Assembly: GCF_937616625.2 (NCBI RefSeq)
Contig: NC_065570.1
Coordinates: 67,793,665-67,857,664 of the forward strand
DNA: 64,000 nucleotides
Direction of reading: 5' to 3'
Source of the DNA: Mercurialis annua
Taxonomy: Eukaryota; Streptophyta; Magnoliopsida; Malpighiales; Euphorbiaceae
A program made the translations under genes and the position numbers. Shown here one piece after another: positions 1-11,869 of this stretch (the first letter of the stretch is position 1; the number at the start of each line of letters is the position of its first letter). The notes under the pieces are model-generated. The model saw only the letters and a list, made by a program, of their open reading frames with translations. It was not told the origin of the DNA and made no database searches.

Positions 1-972
1 TTAATAAAATATCAAACCTTTTCAGTTTGTGTCAGTTATATCCAAACCTTTTAAAATTGTCTATTTTAGCCATTTTTGCGATATGTTAAACCTTTTTTAG
101 CCATTTGCGGTTCGATTCAAAAAAATTGACAGCTCACATGCCACATCGTTGTCCAGTTAGCAAAATTCATCTGAGTTAAGCTTAGTTGGCATAATTTAAA
201 AACCTATTCAAACCAAAAGACCGAACCACTAACCTACCCGACCAAAATCAAATCAAACCCTATGTTACTACTGAAACGATGTGTTTTATCCTAAAATTTC
301 AGAAGCAAAACGCACCGTTTGTAAACCCTAATATGTTCAGCAACACCTTCGTCAAAATAGGAAAAATCCCACCTTCATCTCAGAAAAATCTTCATCTCTG
401 AAAACCCTAAGCCATAACCAATGTCTATGTCATCAATCTCTGAATCATCACGCACTATAGAAAATGCGATGACTGAGTGTTCCTCCCGCCGTTTGTCTCT
501 CCATAAACAGCTTCGAGCTGTTAAACGAAGAAGCGAGGGTTGATCAACGAGAAGAACTAAGACTTTGAGACGAGAACACAGACATTAGGGTTTTTCAGGG
601 AAGATTATTGTGGAGTTAATCAGTTTTGACGAAGGTTTTCTAGAGAATGTGTTTTTCTATTTCGAATAAAGGTTTTTAGGGTTCAGAAACGCTGCGTTTT
701 GCTTCTGCAATATAGGGTTTGATTTGATTTTGGTCGGGTAGGTTAGTGGTTCGGTCTTTTGGTTTGAATAGGTTTTTAAATTATGCCAACTAAGCTTAAC
801 TCATTGAATTTTGCTGACTGGGCAACGATGTGGCATGTGAGCTGTCAATTTTTTCGGTTCGATTTGCAAATGGCTAAAAAAGGTTTACAATATCGCAAAA
901 ATGGCTAAAATAGACAATTTTAAAAGGTTTGGATATAACTGACACAAACTGAAAAGGTTTGGTATTTTATTA
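1..972. mobile_element. Long foldback (MULE-like) non-autonomous element
   Basis: The first ~265 bases are the near-perfect reverse complement of about 708-972, so the unit is a foldback element with long terminal inverted repeats. It opens with TTAATAAAATATCAAACC and closes with the complement. The inner arms stay weakly paired for a further ~60 bases. The central loop holds only a 41-codon ORF at 421-543, with no recognised domain. No transposase is present. Long inverted repeats without a transposase suggest a Mutator-like foldback, but the window begins at or inside the left end, so no target-site duplication can be checked. Confidence 0.75.
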
Positions 973-1744
973 AGATTAATCCTTTTATTTTAAAAATCAT
1001 TACATGGGTTCTTCTTATAATAGAAATGGAAGTGAAAAAAATATACATAGTTAGAATAAAAAAGTAAAGAAAAATATTCAAGCGTCAATAAATAAACATT
1101 ATCCTCATCATTTAAAATTTTATAAGAAAATTAATATAATATTTTGTTTGAGTTTTCTTTTAACCGATATTTGCTTTTTTGTTTGAAAGTTTTTCTTTCT
1201 TTCGCCAGTTTATTTTATTATCATCTGATGTTAAAGTTTTAAAAAGAAAAATAAAATTTAATTTAAATAGATATTTAAATAATAAAAATAAGAATATTTG
1301 TCCTGGGTAGTTTAATAATATCATCCTATAAAATATAGCTATTAATTTAGATATATAAAGAATAACAAAAATTATATACTACAAGTACATATATTTTTAT
1401 ATGGGTAACTATATATCTTATATCCGGTTAAACTATCAAATAATTGAGTAAAATGATTTTTAATATAAAACTACTACAAAAGTATTAACATCGTTATATA
1501 AATATTAATTAAATTATAATAAATAAATATTAATGTGTTTTGCACCAATAAAATACAGTCAATTTTCTTTTCATATTTAATAAATTAATAAATTATTAAT
1601 TAATGTTTTTGTGAATCTAATAATATTTTATTTACAAAGTTTATCTCCAATTATTTTCATTATAAAAATTCTTTAAATGTATATAATTAATTTAAATTAA
1701 CGATAGTTTTAAATTTATTTAGTTATTAATTTTTAATTTATTTA
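973..1744. other. AT-rich intergenic DNA
   Basis: This stretch is very AT-rich, with no long ORF, RNA gene or clear repeat that I can see. Confidence 0.6.
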
Positions 1745-1812
1745 TTTTTGATAATCGGAGAGGAGCGCTTGTGACAGGATTTGAACCCACGACCTAACAA
1801 TTTGCTGTTATA
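1745..1812 (-). mobile_element. SINE fragment (tRNA-derived, 3' part)
   Basis: On the minus strand this reads GGGTTCAAATCC, a good polymerase III B box, followed by ACAAGCGCTCCTCTCCGATTA. The same tail follows the B box of the fuller SINE at 58,703. The A-box half is missing or decayed. The plus strand can look like the T-arm of a tRNA gene, but there is no cloverleaf. Confidence 0.55.
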
Positions 1813-2500
1813 ATTCAATAGAATATATTTTTATTGATATTATTTTTCTTAATGAAATATAAAACTCTTATTAAGGTATATTATTATATTTTAATAAATG
1901 ATATAACTTTTAAAATAAACGTTGTGTAATAAAATAAAATTGAAATGTTTAATTTTTTTACTTCAAATAATATATTATTTTAATACTAATTATTTGATTA
2001 AAATTAAAAAGTCAAAGCAACGCTTGACCATTTTATTTTATTTAATTAAATTTATTTAGGTAAAGATGGTCTTAATCATAAGAACTCTTCAATGGATATG
2101 TGTATATTCGTGGTGAAAGGCATTATAAAAACGTTGAATAGAGTGCATATGCTTACTAATCAAGATTTTGGTCATGTTATTGAAATTAATAATCAAATGC
2201 CAAAAGTTATAATTGTTGGAAATTTTATGGAGGACAAAAAAATATATATCTTGCTTTGCATAATACTTTATTGTAATCCGATCAAATACTTTTTAATTTT
2301 ATAATAGAATAAAATATACTTACATATTATGAGACAAAAGTTTATAAATTAGTAATAATCATTAAAGATGTGATATAGTAATAAAAGATTATTAGGAAAA
2401 ATGGGCAATAAATATTACTTTATCAGTATAATATCCAATTCCATTGTATTAATGTGTTTTTTTATAATTTTTTTTGATGTTTTACATACACTTTTATATT
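1813..2500. other. AT-rich intergenic DNA
   Basis: AT-rich with no supported gene. A 70-codon frame at 2,092-2,304 has no recognisable domain and skewed composition, so it is not called. The 3' part may belong to the Helitron that ends at 2,541. Confidence 0.5.
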
Positions 2501-2504
2501 ATAT

Positions 2505-2541
2505 AATGAAAACCCGCAGCGTAGCGCGGGTGTTATGCTAG
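2505..2541 (+). mobile_element. Helitron 3' terminus
   Basis: A GC-rich hairpin stands out in AT-rich DNA: CCCGC at 2,513-2,517 pairs with GCGGG at 2,526-2,530. Eight bases later comes CTAG followed by T. Helitron 3' ends have a short GC hairpin just inside a terminal CTRR and insert next to a T. No Rep/helicase gene is nearby and I could not fix the 5' TC end, so this is a non-autonomous or decayed copy. Confidence 0.6.
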
Positions 2542-3556
2542 TTCAAAATAAGACAAAATATATTATTTTTGTTTGGTTAATATGGTTTAAAAATTGGTTT
2601 AGATATGAATACTCAAAATTTCTAGTTTTTGATTTTGATCATTCATTGTATATATAATAAACATCGATTTAGTTACCATATATAAATCATATTAATTAAA
2701 TCAAATCAAACAAAACCGAAATAATAGTAAATTTTAATTAATCAAACCAAAAATTTAATTAAGCAAACCGAAATGTGTATGTATTAAATTTATTTAGATT
2801 TAGTTAAATTAATCAAAAATTTACATTAATTTTAATTTGATTATTGGATTTAATTAGAATTCATTTAAAGATGAAAGGACTTATTGAATTTTTCCAAATT
2901 GAAAAAAATGATAATTTTATTCTTCATTTGAATAATTTCATCCTTGAAGTAAATAAACAGTCTAAAATTCAAAATTTGGAACACAATTGAGTAAAATTGA
3001 TATTTTGTCAACGACAAGGTAGAATCGAAAGATTTTTTTAAGACATTTTGCCAAAAAGAAAAGTTATAACAGTATATCGAAACAAATTCTTGAATAACAA
3101 GAAAAAGAAAATAAATTAAAGATCAATTCCCAGCTGAATCCATTGCATTGTAGATTAATGTTCACCAAGAACATCACATATACAGATAGAATTAGGACCA
3201 CTGAAGTAAACAAAATAAGAATATGTACCATTGAATTTTAGTAAACAAAATAAGAATAAATCTATAGGCTAATTCCTGAAACTGGCAAGAAAGAAAAGCA
3301 TGCAGGAGACGTGCAATTCATACTAAGCAATACTGCAACCAAGAAACACCTAACACCACTAGTAGAGATTTTTACAAGGAATATTTACAGGGATTCTTCA
3401 TCAAAACAAATTTCTGAATCCCCCCACGTTTCAAATTTGTGCAAGAGATACATACACGACAATATTAGACCGCCAACGAACCTGCATTTTCAAAGGAGAT
3501 AATAAAATAGACTCACTATTTCACATTTGGCACCTTCTGACAATCAAACAGCTACC
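2542..3556. other. AT-rich intergenic DNA and likely 3' UTR
   Basis: Bases 2,560-2,830 contain repeated GGTTTAAAA/CAAACCGAAA-type words, typical of old plant repeats. From about 3,100 the composition is more balanced and probably includes the 3' UTR of the minus-strand gene ending at 3,557. A 63-codon plus-strand frame at 3,311 is not supported. Confidence 0.45.
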
Positions 3557-6500
3557 TTATCGAGCTTGACTCTCGCCGTCATCTTCAGAAATGTTAAACA
3601 AGAACTTCGGAAGAGATGCAATTCGAGGGAGATGCAGCAACAGTTCCCCAAATGAGTCTTTCCTTGACATGCCAGCCACTTGCTTGCTGCCTGAAACATC
3701 CTTCAGGTTTAGCTCAGAGTTCTTTATACCACCTTTGTTTTTATTCTCATTCGGCGACTCAAAGACGCTGTTTAGCTCAACACCTTTCCCGTTATCAGAT
3801 CCAGCAACGAAATTTTCTTCGTTAACTTGTAAGTTCTGGGTTGAGGTTGGCTCTTTCTGCAAGAGACAACACAGAGAATTGACCCGAGCCATGAGCCTTT
3901 TCTCATCAGACGATGTTGTTAGTTGGTTGTCATTGAGGAGGTACTGTGCAATGTCCTCTAAAACGTTCGCAGTTTCTGATCCATCCCCTGAAACAGGTGG
4001 ATTTCCAGATGTGATTTGCTCCGAAATACAATTTTCTATATGATTCATAAGATCGGTCATCGACATAGACGGATGCAGGCCAGGCACTTTCATCTGGTCC
4101 CAATTTCTAGGCCCCTTTGAATCAACCGCATCACAGTTTCCACTCCCTTCAATTGTATGAGTATCCATCACTAGTAAAAGAGGATGAAGCAATGATCAAT
4201 TTCAATTTGTAAGCATACGCACACCCACAACTGATTCAGCTTATACAAAGTACTCAAAAAATTTAGAGAAGGCAGATGATATCACTGCTCAAACCCTAGG
4301 GAAAAGAACCATGGTGAAAGTGCTACCAATGAATGCAATAATATCAGAATCAAACCGAAATTAATCAGACTAACATAGTGACCAATTACCCTCACGCACA
4401 AGATCAAGTATTTCATGACAAAACTAACATAGAATATAGCCAGACAGTTCTTCGAAAATCTACTACAGCCACCTAAAAGCACAAGTTTCTTACGCAATTA
4501 ACAATATATTGGTTGGTTAAGGCCATTTATGTTCTACTAATTTATTAAGATGCACCCCCGACAACCAGAAAGAATACTAAAAGTAATTCAAACTGCCTAG
4601 AACAAGAAATATTTCCCCATGCTTTGGGGGTGTTGGGATAGTAGATTATATCTAATTCATTTCTCAAAAAAGTAATTCCTATGGTAGGTTTACCGACTCG
4701 TGTGAAACAGAAGATCCAATATCTAATAAAAGTTAATTAAAAGCATCTCTCATCTAAAACTATCAAATTAAACAGTTTTAATAAGGTTTCTAAAACAAAA
4801 CTCATCGAACCTGAACTGGGTGAAGGAGCTTCTCGGGACATGTGCTCTGATGTTGTAACAGCATGATCCCCTATTTCAAACTCTAAAGAAGATGAGTGAG
4901 CAGCAGATGGTGATGCTAGATCTTGGAAGCTGGAAATAGATGATGCTTTGTTAGCCTCTACTTGACTATAATCTTGACATTTTGAGTCATCTGGATCCTC
5001 AAAAACAGAAGGCCGCTGTTCAAAATAAGGTGAATCCAAAATTATCTCTGGCTGGCGACTTAAAAAGTTCAAGCGCATGTCACACTGGATAAGCTTTTCA
5101 AAGTGTTTATTTAACAGCCCTTGTGGACATTGCAGGAAGTGTTGCCTACAGAAGCAAAATAGTGGACTCTATGTAAGTATCATTACCGCATAGGTAAACA
5201 ATACCACTATCTTTGTCAGTCATTTATCAAAGGGGATATATTTAAAAGAAAGCATCTCATGGTATATTAAGAAATAAGCATAAGCAGCATAAAATTTAGA
5301 ACATGAAATTCAGAAGATGGGCCTTACAAAAGCAAGTGTATGAACAGAAATAATAATAGGTTCGTCCAGTATAAAGATCCAAGTACCACTAAAGAGAAGA
5401 AAAGAATTTACAGTAAGTGTACCTGTGTATGCTGGCCTGTCCATTAGTAAAATCTGCAGTTGCCTGCCATAAGGTATGCTTTCTGGGCTGTGGATTAGTT
5501 TCCCTAAAGAAAAGAGGCTGTCTAGCCAACTGCAGTTAACAAGAAACCACAACTGTCCTTATGAATCACGACAAAGTTACCAAACAACACACATGCACAA
5601 ACGTGAAGAGAATAAAACAGAAGTCAAGTCATTACCACAGCAGTCAATGTCCCAGGTTCATTATCAGGACAAGTAGCCTTTAAAGCCATAATATCAGACC
5701 ACTGAATTTCAATCTTACTCTTAAGACCACCTTCAAGAACTTCCCAAACAAGCTTATGTTTCGCAAAATAACACTTGGCAACTAACTCCCCTTCATATCT
5801 CGACTTATACTGCCAACAAAAAACAACTTATATATTAATAACCAATAAAGGACCAATTTATAAATAAAACAAGCATGCAAAATCGCATTCCAGAATCTAA
5901 CAGCAGAATACCTCCCAGCTACCAATCCTCAGAATAGAGGCAGGAAAGTTTGAAGCCTTGAGCTTGTCGATAGCGCCAGACGCAGCAGGAGCTTTGCTCT
6001 CTTTCTTAACTCCTCCATCTTTGGTATTATCATCAGTCCCTGGGGTTGAAGCACCCCCCTGAGAAAGCCTCATCTGGATTAAATCCAAAAGTGATGGACT
6101 CTTCCTTAGGCTCAGTCCCAAAGGACTCGGCTCATCGAGCGGATTATATTGTGCCGGTGGAACAGGATTACATGCATTAGCACCCGCACCCCACTGCTAA
6201 ACAAAAATCATTAACACAATTACAGCTACATCATAACGATAACAAATTTCCCATCATAATCCATTTCGTAAGCAATCATTACCATGCCATCAACATTTAA
6301 ATCATAGCAATTTCAAGAGAGTCGAACAAATCAGTAAATTAATAAAGTTGCGATCACAAATCTAAAACCCTAACTAAATTAATAAAAAATTGAACAAAAT
6401 CAAAAGCGAATTACCTGTTGAACAGTTTTCGATTGCTTCAATCGCTTGTTAAAAGGAGCGTGTTCATCTTCGAAAGGATCCTCGACGATCTCCCTTTTCA

Positions 6501-6570
6501 CCTTCGATGACCTAGACGACATCATTTCATGTTCTACCGGTATATTTCCTGGTTTCATTAAATGCACCAT
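3557..6570 (-). CDS. TRF2/HOY1 PH-like domain protein
   Basis: Six exons join cleanly into 556 aa: 6570-6415, 6196-5912, 5809-5636, 5529-5423, 5145-4811 and 4170-3557. All introns are GT-AG. The start chosen is the ATG at 6,570 (MVHLMKPGN), because this plant family usually begins with a similar short stretch; an in-frame ATG lies 15 codons downstream. Residues ~1-50 are charged and nuclear-like (KVKRE, NKRLKQ). The conserved block at ~135-265 (FPASILRIGSWE, CYFAKHKLVWEV, RQPLFFRETNPQPRKHTLWQ, HFLQCPQGLL) matches the plant domain catalogued as TRF2/HOY1 PH-like. The C-terminal half is acidic, serine-rich and probably disordered. The molecular role is unknown to me; the family name implies a link to a general transcription factor-like protein. 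The exon 5 donor (GTTCGA) is weak but is the one that keeps the frame. Confidence 0.85.
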
Positions 6571-7020
6571 CTGAGTACAAGATTTGCGCAAGCAGCTCCA
6601 ATTATTCCGGATCAAAATAGATAAAGATTCCACAAAAACCGAAACGAAATCCAATAAATCCAAATATTCCTTAATTTTTTTTGGATAGAGGAAATATCGG
6701 GGATTTTTATGTGAAAACCCTAAAAAAGAGGGGACAGATTGCACGTGAGAAATCCAATTTTGGATCAAGAACTCGCACGTGCCAGATTTATAATCTAAAC
6801 GATGAAATGACCGAAATGCTCCTTTGTTAAGAGAAAGATATGAGGGGCTATTTTGTCTTTCAAAGAGTAATGTGAAAAAATAGCACGTGGTAACCGACAC
6901 GTAAGAGTTACTGGATAAAATAGCGGGGTCTACCGTACTCTATAAAATGACGGCGGTTGGTGGTCCGAAGTGACAGATGCGTAAATGATTGAAATGTCTG
7001 GCTTTTTGAGCTGACACGTG
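6571..7020 (-). promoter_or_regulatory. G-box-rich promoter/5' region of the PH-like gene
   Basis: Four CACGTG G-boxes lie within 280 bases upstream of the ATG at 6,570: 6742-6747, 6776-6781, 6884-6889 and 7015-7020. The last two sit in ACACGTGG/GCACGTGG contexts that resemble ABA-response elements. G-boxes are bound by plant bZIP and bHLH (PIF/MYC) factors. Light or ABA control is therefore plausible but inferred. Confidence 0.5.
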
Positions 7021-7361
7021 GACTTTTTATAAAATGGATGCTGGCTGAAAATCTAGTAAAAAAATAGTAAAATAGTAAAAAAATCATTAGAGAAAAATAA
7101 AAGAAATTCCAACGAAATGAATATATTCAAATATAAAGGCAAAACAAATTTTTGTTCCCACAACTTTAGTCATCGTTTGCATTAATGGATTCTAAACGAT
7201 GGATTTTAAACAATCAATAAATTTAGATATAAAATCAATCGTTTGCCTAAAAAAAAAAATCCATTAATTTATAAATTCTCTTATTTTCTACAATCTATCA
7301 TTTTTGAGGGTTTTGATTTCCCACCTATTAGGTGGGAAAGTCCAAATCCACCATTATTTAT

Positions 7362-7954
7362 TGATGGATACCGAATCCTACTGTAAGTATAATGGAGCCG
7401 AGTTACAGGAGATCCACTCTCAGGTGACACCGGACTCCCCCTGAAGACCGAAAGATATGAAGGAGATACCGAATCTCTAAGATTCGGTAACACGCTAATA
7501 AAGACCGACTCCCATATGATCCGCCAAGAGCGCGTCAGGTCCGGGATTCGGGTAAACGACTAAGTATGGAAATATTGTCCTATTCGGACACAAACACTAC
7601 ATATGGAAAGATAAGCTCTACTTTAGGAAGATAAGACTATTTAGGAAGACGTTCCTAAATAGGACTCTTATCAGATTAAGGTAGATCCCGACAAATCAGG
7701 AGAATATCTACGATACGGCCGAATCCCTACAAAGTAGGATTCACCTGCCTAATACAACTCTACTAGGTATATTCGACTACTATAAAAGGAGCACGAGGTA
7801 TGCCTAGAATCACAATTACATTCAGATACTCAAAACGCTGCTCAAAGCTCTAAACTGACTTTAGCATCGGAGAGTTAATCGGACAACCACCGTCCGGTTA
7901 GCTTCTACCCTGTTTTGCAGGTTCACTCACCGGTTCAGAAGGCAGACTCCATCA
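7362..7954 (+). repeat. 5' LTR of the Tat element
   Basis: 593 bp, TGATGG...CCATCA ends. A TATAAAAG promoter box lies at 7781-7788, marking the likely U3/R boundary some 30 bases later. It is almost identical to 14,668-15,260. Confidence 0.95.
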
Positions 7955-7956
7955 AT

Positions 7957-7974
7957 TGGCGCCGTCTGTGGGAA
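7957..7974 (+). promoter_or_regulatory. Primer-binding site
   Basis: TGGCGCCGTCTGTGGG begins 2 bases after the 5' LTR. TGGCGCC-type sites are usual in Tat/Athila-lineage elements and pair with the 3' end of a tRNA other than initiator methionine (tRNA-Asp is my best guess). Confidence 0.7.
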
Positions 7975-8038
7975 AGGCTTAACTAAACTTCAAAAGAAGG
8001 AGCTTTTCTGAACTCAAATACAAATCTCATTGAAGAAG

Positions 8039-11000
8039 ATGACTTCTGAAAGAGTAAACCTGAAGGATCAAACGACACAGAGAAAACGAAAAGCAACAGA
8101 ACTCTCAACTCCTCCTCCAGTAACTTTTGACGGAGAGGACTTCGGGAGAATAGCTGAAGAGCACAACGAAGCTCTGGTAGTGGCCATGATTATCGAACAC
8201 TGGAACGTTGAGAGAATCCTGATCGATGAAGGAAGCGCAATAAACCTAATAACAAGAAAGGCCTACGAAAGCCTAGGAGGAGACCTAGCGGAACTAAAAA
8301 GAAATGCCACGCCTGTGGTAGGATTTGGGGGCTTGCCAATTAAGCCCAACGGAACAATTACCCTCGACGTCAAGCTAGGAAGGACAAGGAAAAGCGAGGA
8401 ATTACCTACACGGTTTAGCGTCGTAGAAATCGACCTGCCATACAACGCAATACTGGGGAGACCATTCCTCCACGACTCAGCTGCCGTGACAAGCATAAAG
8501 GCACTAACCATGAAGATACCGACGAAACAAGGAATTATCACGATACAAGGAAACCGAGCCGAGGCGAAAAAGTGCTACGAACAAGCAATAAAAGAATCAG
8601 GCGAAGCAATGGCAATAGAAGAAATCCTTAATCACGACATCGAAGAAAAAGAAACAGCACCCGAAGGCGAAACAAAGAAACTCCAACTCGACAAGGAAAA
8701 AAGAGTAAATCTCGGCGCAAACATGAACCCAAAGATCGAAAGCGAAATCACGGCCATGCTGAAAAACAACGTCAAAACCTTCGCTGCAAACGCATCAGAA
8801 ATAGTCGGAATAGACCCCCAAGTCATTACTCATGATCTAAATGTAGCAGAAGCGGCGAACCCAGTGAAGCAAAAGAAAAGGAAGTTCTCGGAAGAAAAAC
8901 AGAAAATAATCGCTGAAGAAGTAGAAAAACTGGAGAAAGCAGGATTCATACGAGAAGTCCACTACCCCGAATGGGTAGCTAACGTAGTGATCGTAAAGAA
9001 AGCCAACGGAAAAAATAGAATGTGTGTGGATTACACCGATCTAAACAAAGCGTGTCCTAAAGATAGCTACCCTCTCCCGGATATCGATCAACTCGTGGAC
9101 TCTACTGCTGGACACGCGATGTATAGCCTAGCCGACGCAGCTCAAGGCTACCACCAAATTCAGATGAAGGAGCAAGACCAGGAAAAAACTTCATTCATCA
9201 CGGAGGGAGGAACTTACTGCTACACGGCAATGCCTTTCGGCTTGAAAAATGCTGGAGCAACATACCAAAGACTTATGAATTTCATGTTCAAAGACGAGAT
9301 AGGAAAGCGAGTCCAGGTGTATGTAGACGACCTAATCATCAAGAGCGAGAAGGAAGAAACCCATGCAAGAGATCTTGAAGAAACATTCAACATACTGAAT
9401 AAGTTTGGAATGAAGCTGAACCCCGACAAATGCACGTTCGGCGTACAAGGCGGGAAATTCCTGGGATTCATGATATCTCAAAGAGGAATAGAGGCGAACC
9501 CCGAGAAGATCAAAGCAATTATGGACATGAAGGCACCAAGAAGCATAAATGAAGTTCAAAAACTCAACGGGCGAATCACAGCACTCGGTAGATTCATGTC
9601 TTGCTCAGCAAAAAGATGCTTGCCTTTCTTCAAAGCCCTCAAAGGAACGCAAAAATTTGAATGGAATGAAGACTGCGAGAACGCCTTTGAAGAAATAAAG
9701 AAGTTCCTCGTCACCCCTCCATTGCTAAGCAGACCGCTGAAAGGGGAGACACTATACCTATACATCAGCACCACACACGAGACCATCGGGACAGTGCTGG
9801 TGAGGGAAGAAGATAATGAGATGAAGCCAATCTACTACATTAGTCGAGTCCTGAAGGGCGCGGAGACACGATACCCCGAGATCGAAAAAATGGCACTGGC
9901 CGTATTGACCACAGCTAAAAAGCTGAGATACTACTTCCAAAGTCACAACGTTGTGGTAAGAACAAATCAACCATTGCGAAAGGCGATCCAACGACCAGAA
10001 ACTTCCGGAAGATTAGTCCACTGGTCCATCCAACTCAGCGAACACGACATAAGATACGAACCTCGTCCGACTCTGAAAGCACAAGCTTTGGCGGACTTCG
10101 TAGCAGAAATAACTCCAACCGAGACTGGCCAACCCAAACCAGCCTTGGTATGGGAACTCCACGTAGACGGAGCGTCGAATGAAAAAGGAGCTGGAGCAGG
10201 AGCCATCCTCAAAGGACCCGAAAAAATCAGAATCGAATATGGAGTAAACATCCAATTCGCCGCCAGCAACAATGTAACTGAGTATGAAGCCCTAATCGCA
10301 GGCCTCGGCCTCGCATTAGAAATAAGAACGGAAATCCTAAAGATCTATAGCGACTCCCAGCTGGTGGTAAATCAGGTCAAGGGAGAATATCAAGCCAAAG
10401 AAACAGGGATGATCGAATACCTGAGTCAAGTCAAAACACAGCTCCAACAGCTGGAGGCACAAGGAGGACAATGGGAAATCATTCAAATCCCGAGAGAGGA
10501 AAACACCGAAGCCGACGCCATCGCCAAATCAGCGTCAGAACTCGGAGATCTATTCGCTAAAATGCAGTTAAAGGAAATTCTCGAATCGCCAAGCACCAGA
10601 AAAGCAGAAGTCATGGCAATCGAGGAGGCCGACTTCTGGATGACCCCATTGATCAAATATTTAGACCGCGGCGAGTTACCAACAGACAAAGTCGAAGCCA
10701 TTCGCACCATCAGAAAATCTGCCAACTACTCTTTTTATAACGGAGTTCTCTACCGAACCTCTTTGACTCATCCATGGTCTAGGTGCGTCTCGCCTCAGAC
10801 AGAAGAATCCATCTTAAAAGAAATCCACGAAGGAATATGCGGAGCACACGAAGGAGCAGTCACCATAGCGAGAAAAACAATACTCCAAGGATACTACTGG
10901 CCGACCATCAAAGAAGACGCGAAAACACTAGTCAAGAAATGTGATAAATGCCAAAGACACGACAACATCAGCCGTGTGCCAGCAGTACCTCAAGGATCAA

Positions 11001-11869
11001 TGGAAAGCCCGTGGCCGTTCGCCACATGGGGGATTGACATAGTTGGACCGTTTGAAACGGGAAAACACCAAGTGAAATTCCTAATTGTCATAGAGCACTT
11101 CACAAAATGGGTAGAGGTAGCGCCTGTCGCAACCATCACTACAGCCAAAGTAGAGGAATTCTTCAAGAACGAAGTAATATGCCGATTCGGCATACCCCAC
11201 ACTGTAATAGCAGACAACGGCAAACAATTCAATTGCAAGCGGTTCAAGGCATTTTGCAAAGGACTGATGATCAATTTGAAATTTACTTCGGTGGCGCACC
11301 CTCAGACAAACGGAATGACAGAAGTCACCAACCGAACCATAGCACAAGGAATAAAAAAGAGACTTTCTCAGTATAAGGAGAACTGGGCAGAAGAATTATA
11401 CAGCGTTCTATGGGCATACAGAACAACTCCTAGAAAAGGAACTGGCGAAACACCTTTTAGGCTCGCCTACGGTACTGAAGCGGTAATTCCAGTAGAAATT
11501 GGCATACCCAGCATCAGAGTAAACTATCTAGAAGAAGAAACTAACGAGGCTAGAACAAGGCTATGTCTAGACCTACTAGAGGAAAGAAGGGATGAAGCGG
11601 CAGCCCGAGCCGCTACATACAAGAAGCAAGCTGCAAGATACCATAACAAAAGAATGAATTTTAGAGAATTTCAAAGAGGCGATCTGGTCTTACGAAACGC
11701 GGAAGTTGGCAGAGGAAACGCAGGAGTAAAGAAAATGCAAGCTAATTGGGAAGGCCCCTTCATCATAGAAGAAGCTACTGGCAAAGGCGCATATAGACTA
11801 AAGACAATAACTGGGTCCATGGTACCCAGATATTGGAATGTAGAACACCTGAGAAAGTATTATCAATAA
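8039..11869 (+). CDS. pol: Retrotransposon pol polyprotein (PR-RT-RNH-aRNH-INT)
   Basis: A single uninterrupted frame of about 1,276 aa from the first in-frame ATG. In order: an aspartic protease at ~45-170 with the active-site loop ILIDEGSAINLI near residue 62; reverse transcriptase at ~300-500 with VDYTDLNKACPKDSYPLP and the catalytic YVDD near 427; a first RNase H (RYPEIEKMALAVL); a second, archaeal-like RNase H at ~705-840 with DGASN and YSDSQLVV; and integrase with an HHCC zinc finger at ~930-975 and the D, D, E residues in WGIDIVGPF, IADNGKQF and EVTNRT. The C-terminus ends in the usual WNVEHLRKYY block. There is no chromodomain. No gag or CCHC knuckle precedes the protease; only ~45 unremarkable residues do. 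All catalytic motifs look intact, so pol may be functional, with gag supplied in trans. Confidence 0.93.
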   Translation: MTSERVNLKDQTTQRKRKATELSTPPPVTFDGEDFGRIAEEHNEALVVAMIIEHWNVERILIDEGSAINLITRKAYESLGGDLAELKRNATPVVGFGGLPIKPNGTITLDVKLGRTRKSEELPTRFSVVEIDLPYNAILGRPFLHDSAAVTSIKALTMKIPTKQGIITIQGNRAEAKKCYEQAIKESGEAMAIEEILNHDIEEKETAPEGETKKLQLDKEKRVNLGANMNPKIESEITAMLKNNVKTFAANASEIVGIDPQVITHDLNVAEAANPVKQKKRKFSEEKQKIIAEEVEKLEKAGFIREVHYPEWVANVVIVKKANGKNRMCVDYTDLNKACPKDSYPLPDIDQLVDSTAGHAMYSLADAAQGYHQIQMKEQDQEKTSFITEGGTYCYTAMPFGLKNAGATYQRLMNFMFKDEIGKRVQVYVDDLIIKSEKEETHARDLEETFNILNKFGMKLNPDKCTFGVQGGKFLGFMISQRGIEANPEKIKAIMDMKAPRSINEVQKLNGRITALGRFMSCSAKRCLPFFKALKGTQKFEWNEDCENAFEEIKKFLVTPPLLSRPLKGETLYLYISTTHETIGTVLVREEDNEMKPIYYISRVLKGAETRYPEIEKMALAVLTTAKKLRYYFQSHNVVVRTNQPLRKAIQRPETSGRLVHWSIQLSEHDIRYEPRPTLKAQALADFVAEITPTETGQPKPALVWELHVDGASNEKGAGAGAILKGPEKIRIEYGVNIQFAASNNVTEYEALIAGLGLALEIRTEILKIYSDSQLVVNQVKGEYQAKETGMIEYLSQVKTQLQQLEAQGGQWEIIQIPREENTEADAIAKSASELGDLFAKMQLKEILESPSTRKAEVMAIEEADFWMTPLIKYLDRGELPTDKVEAIRTIRKSANYSFYNGVLYRTSLTHPWSRCVSPQTEESILKEIHEGICGAHEGAVTIARKTILQGYYWPTIKEDAKTLVKKCDKCQRHDNISRVPAVPQGSMESPWPFATWGIDIVGPFETGKHQVKFLIVIEHFTKWVEVAPVATITTAKVEEFFKNEVICRFGIPHTVIADNGKQFNCKRFKAFCKGLMINLKFTSVAHPQTNGMTEVTNRTIAQGIKKRLSQYKENWAEELYSVLWAYRTTPRKGTGETPFRLAYGTEAVIPVEIGIPSIRVNYLEEETNEARTRLCLDLLEERRDEAAARAATYKKQAARYHNKRMNFREFQRGDLVLRNAEVGRGNAGVKKMQANWEGPFIIEEATGKGAYRLKTITGSMVPRYWNVEHLRKYYQ

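Noticed and set aside
421..543. 41-codon ORF in the loop of the first foldback element
   Set aside because: Short, Ser/Arg-rich, no known domain; it could be a captured gene fragment but cannot be supported.
1745..1812. A tRNA gene
   Set aside because: Only the B-box/T-arm-like part is present; no cloverleaf can be drawn, and the tail matches SINE copies.
3591..4043. Plus-strand ORF of 150 codons
   Set aside because: It lies opposite the last exon of the minus-strand PH-like gene, whose exons join in phase over 556 codons.
8263..11347. Many minus-strand ORFs inside pol
   Set aside because: They are shadows of the long plus-strand pol frame, with no recognisable protein features.
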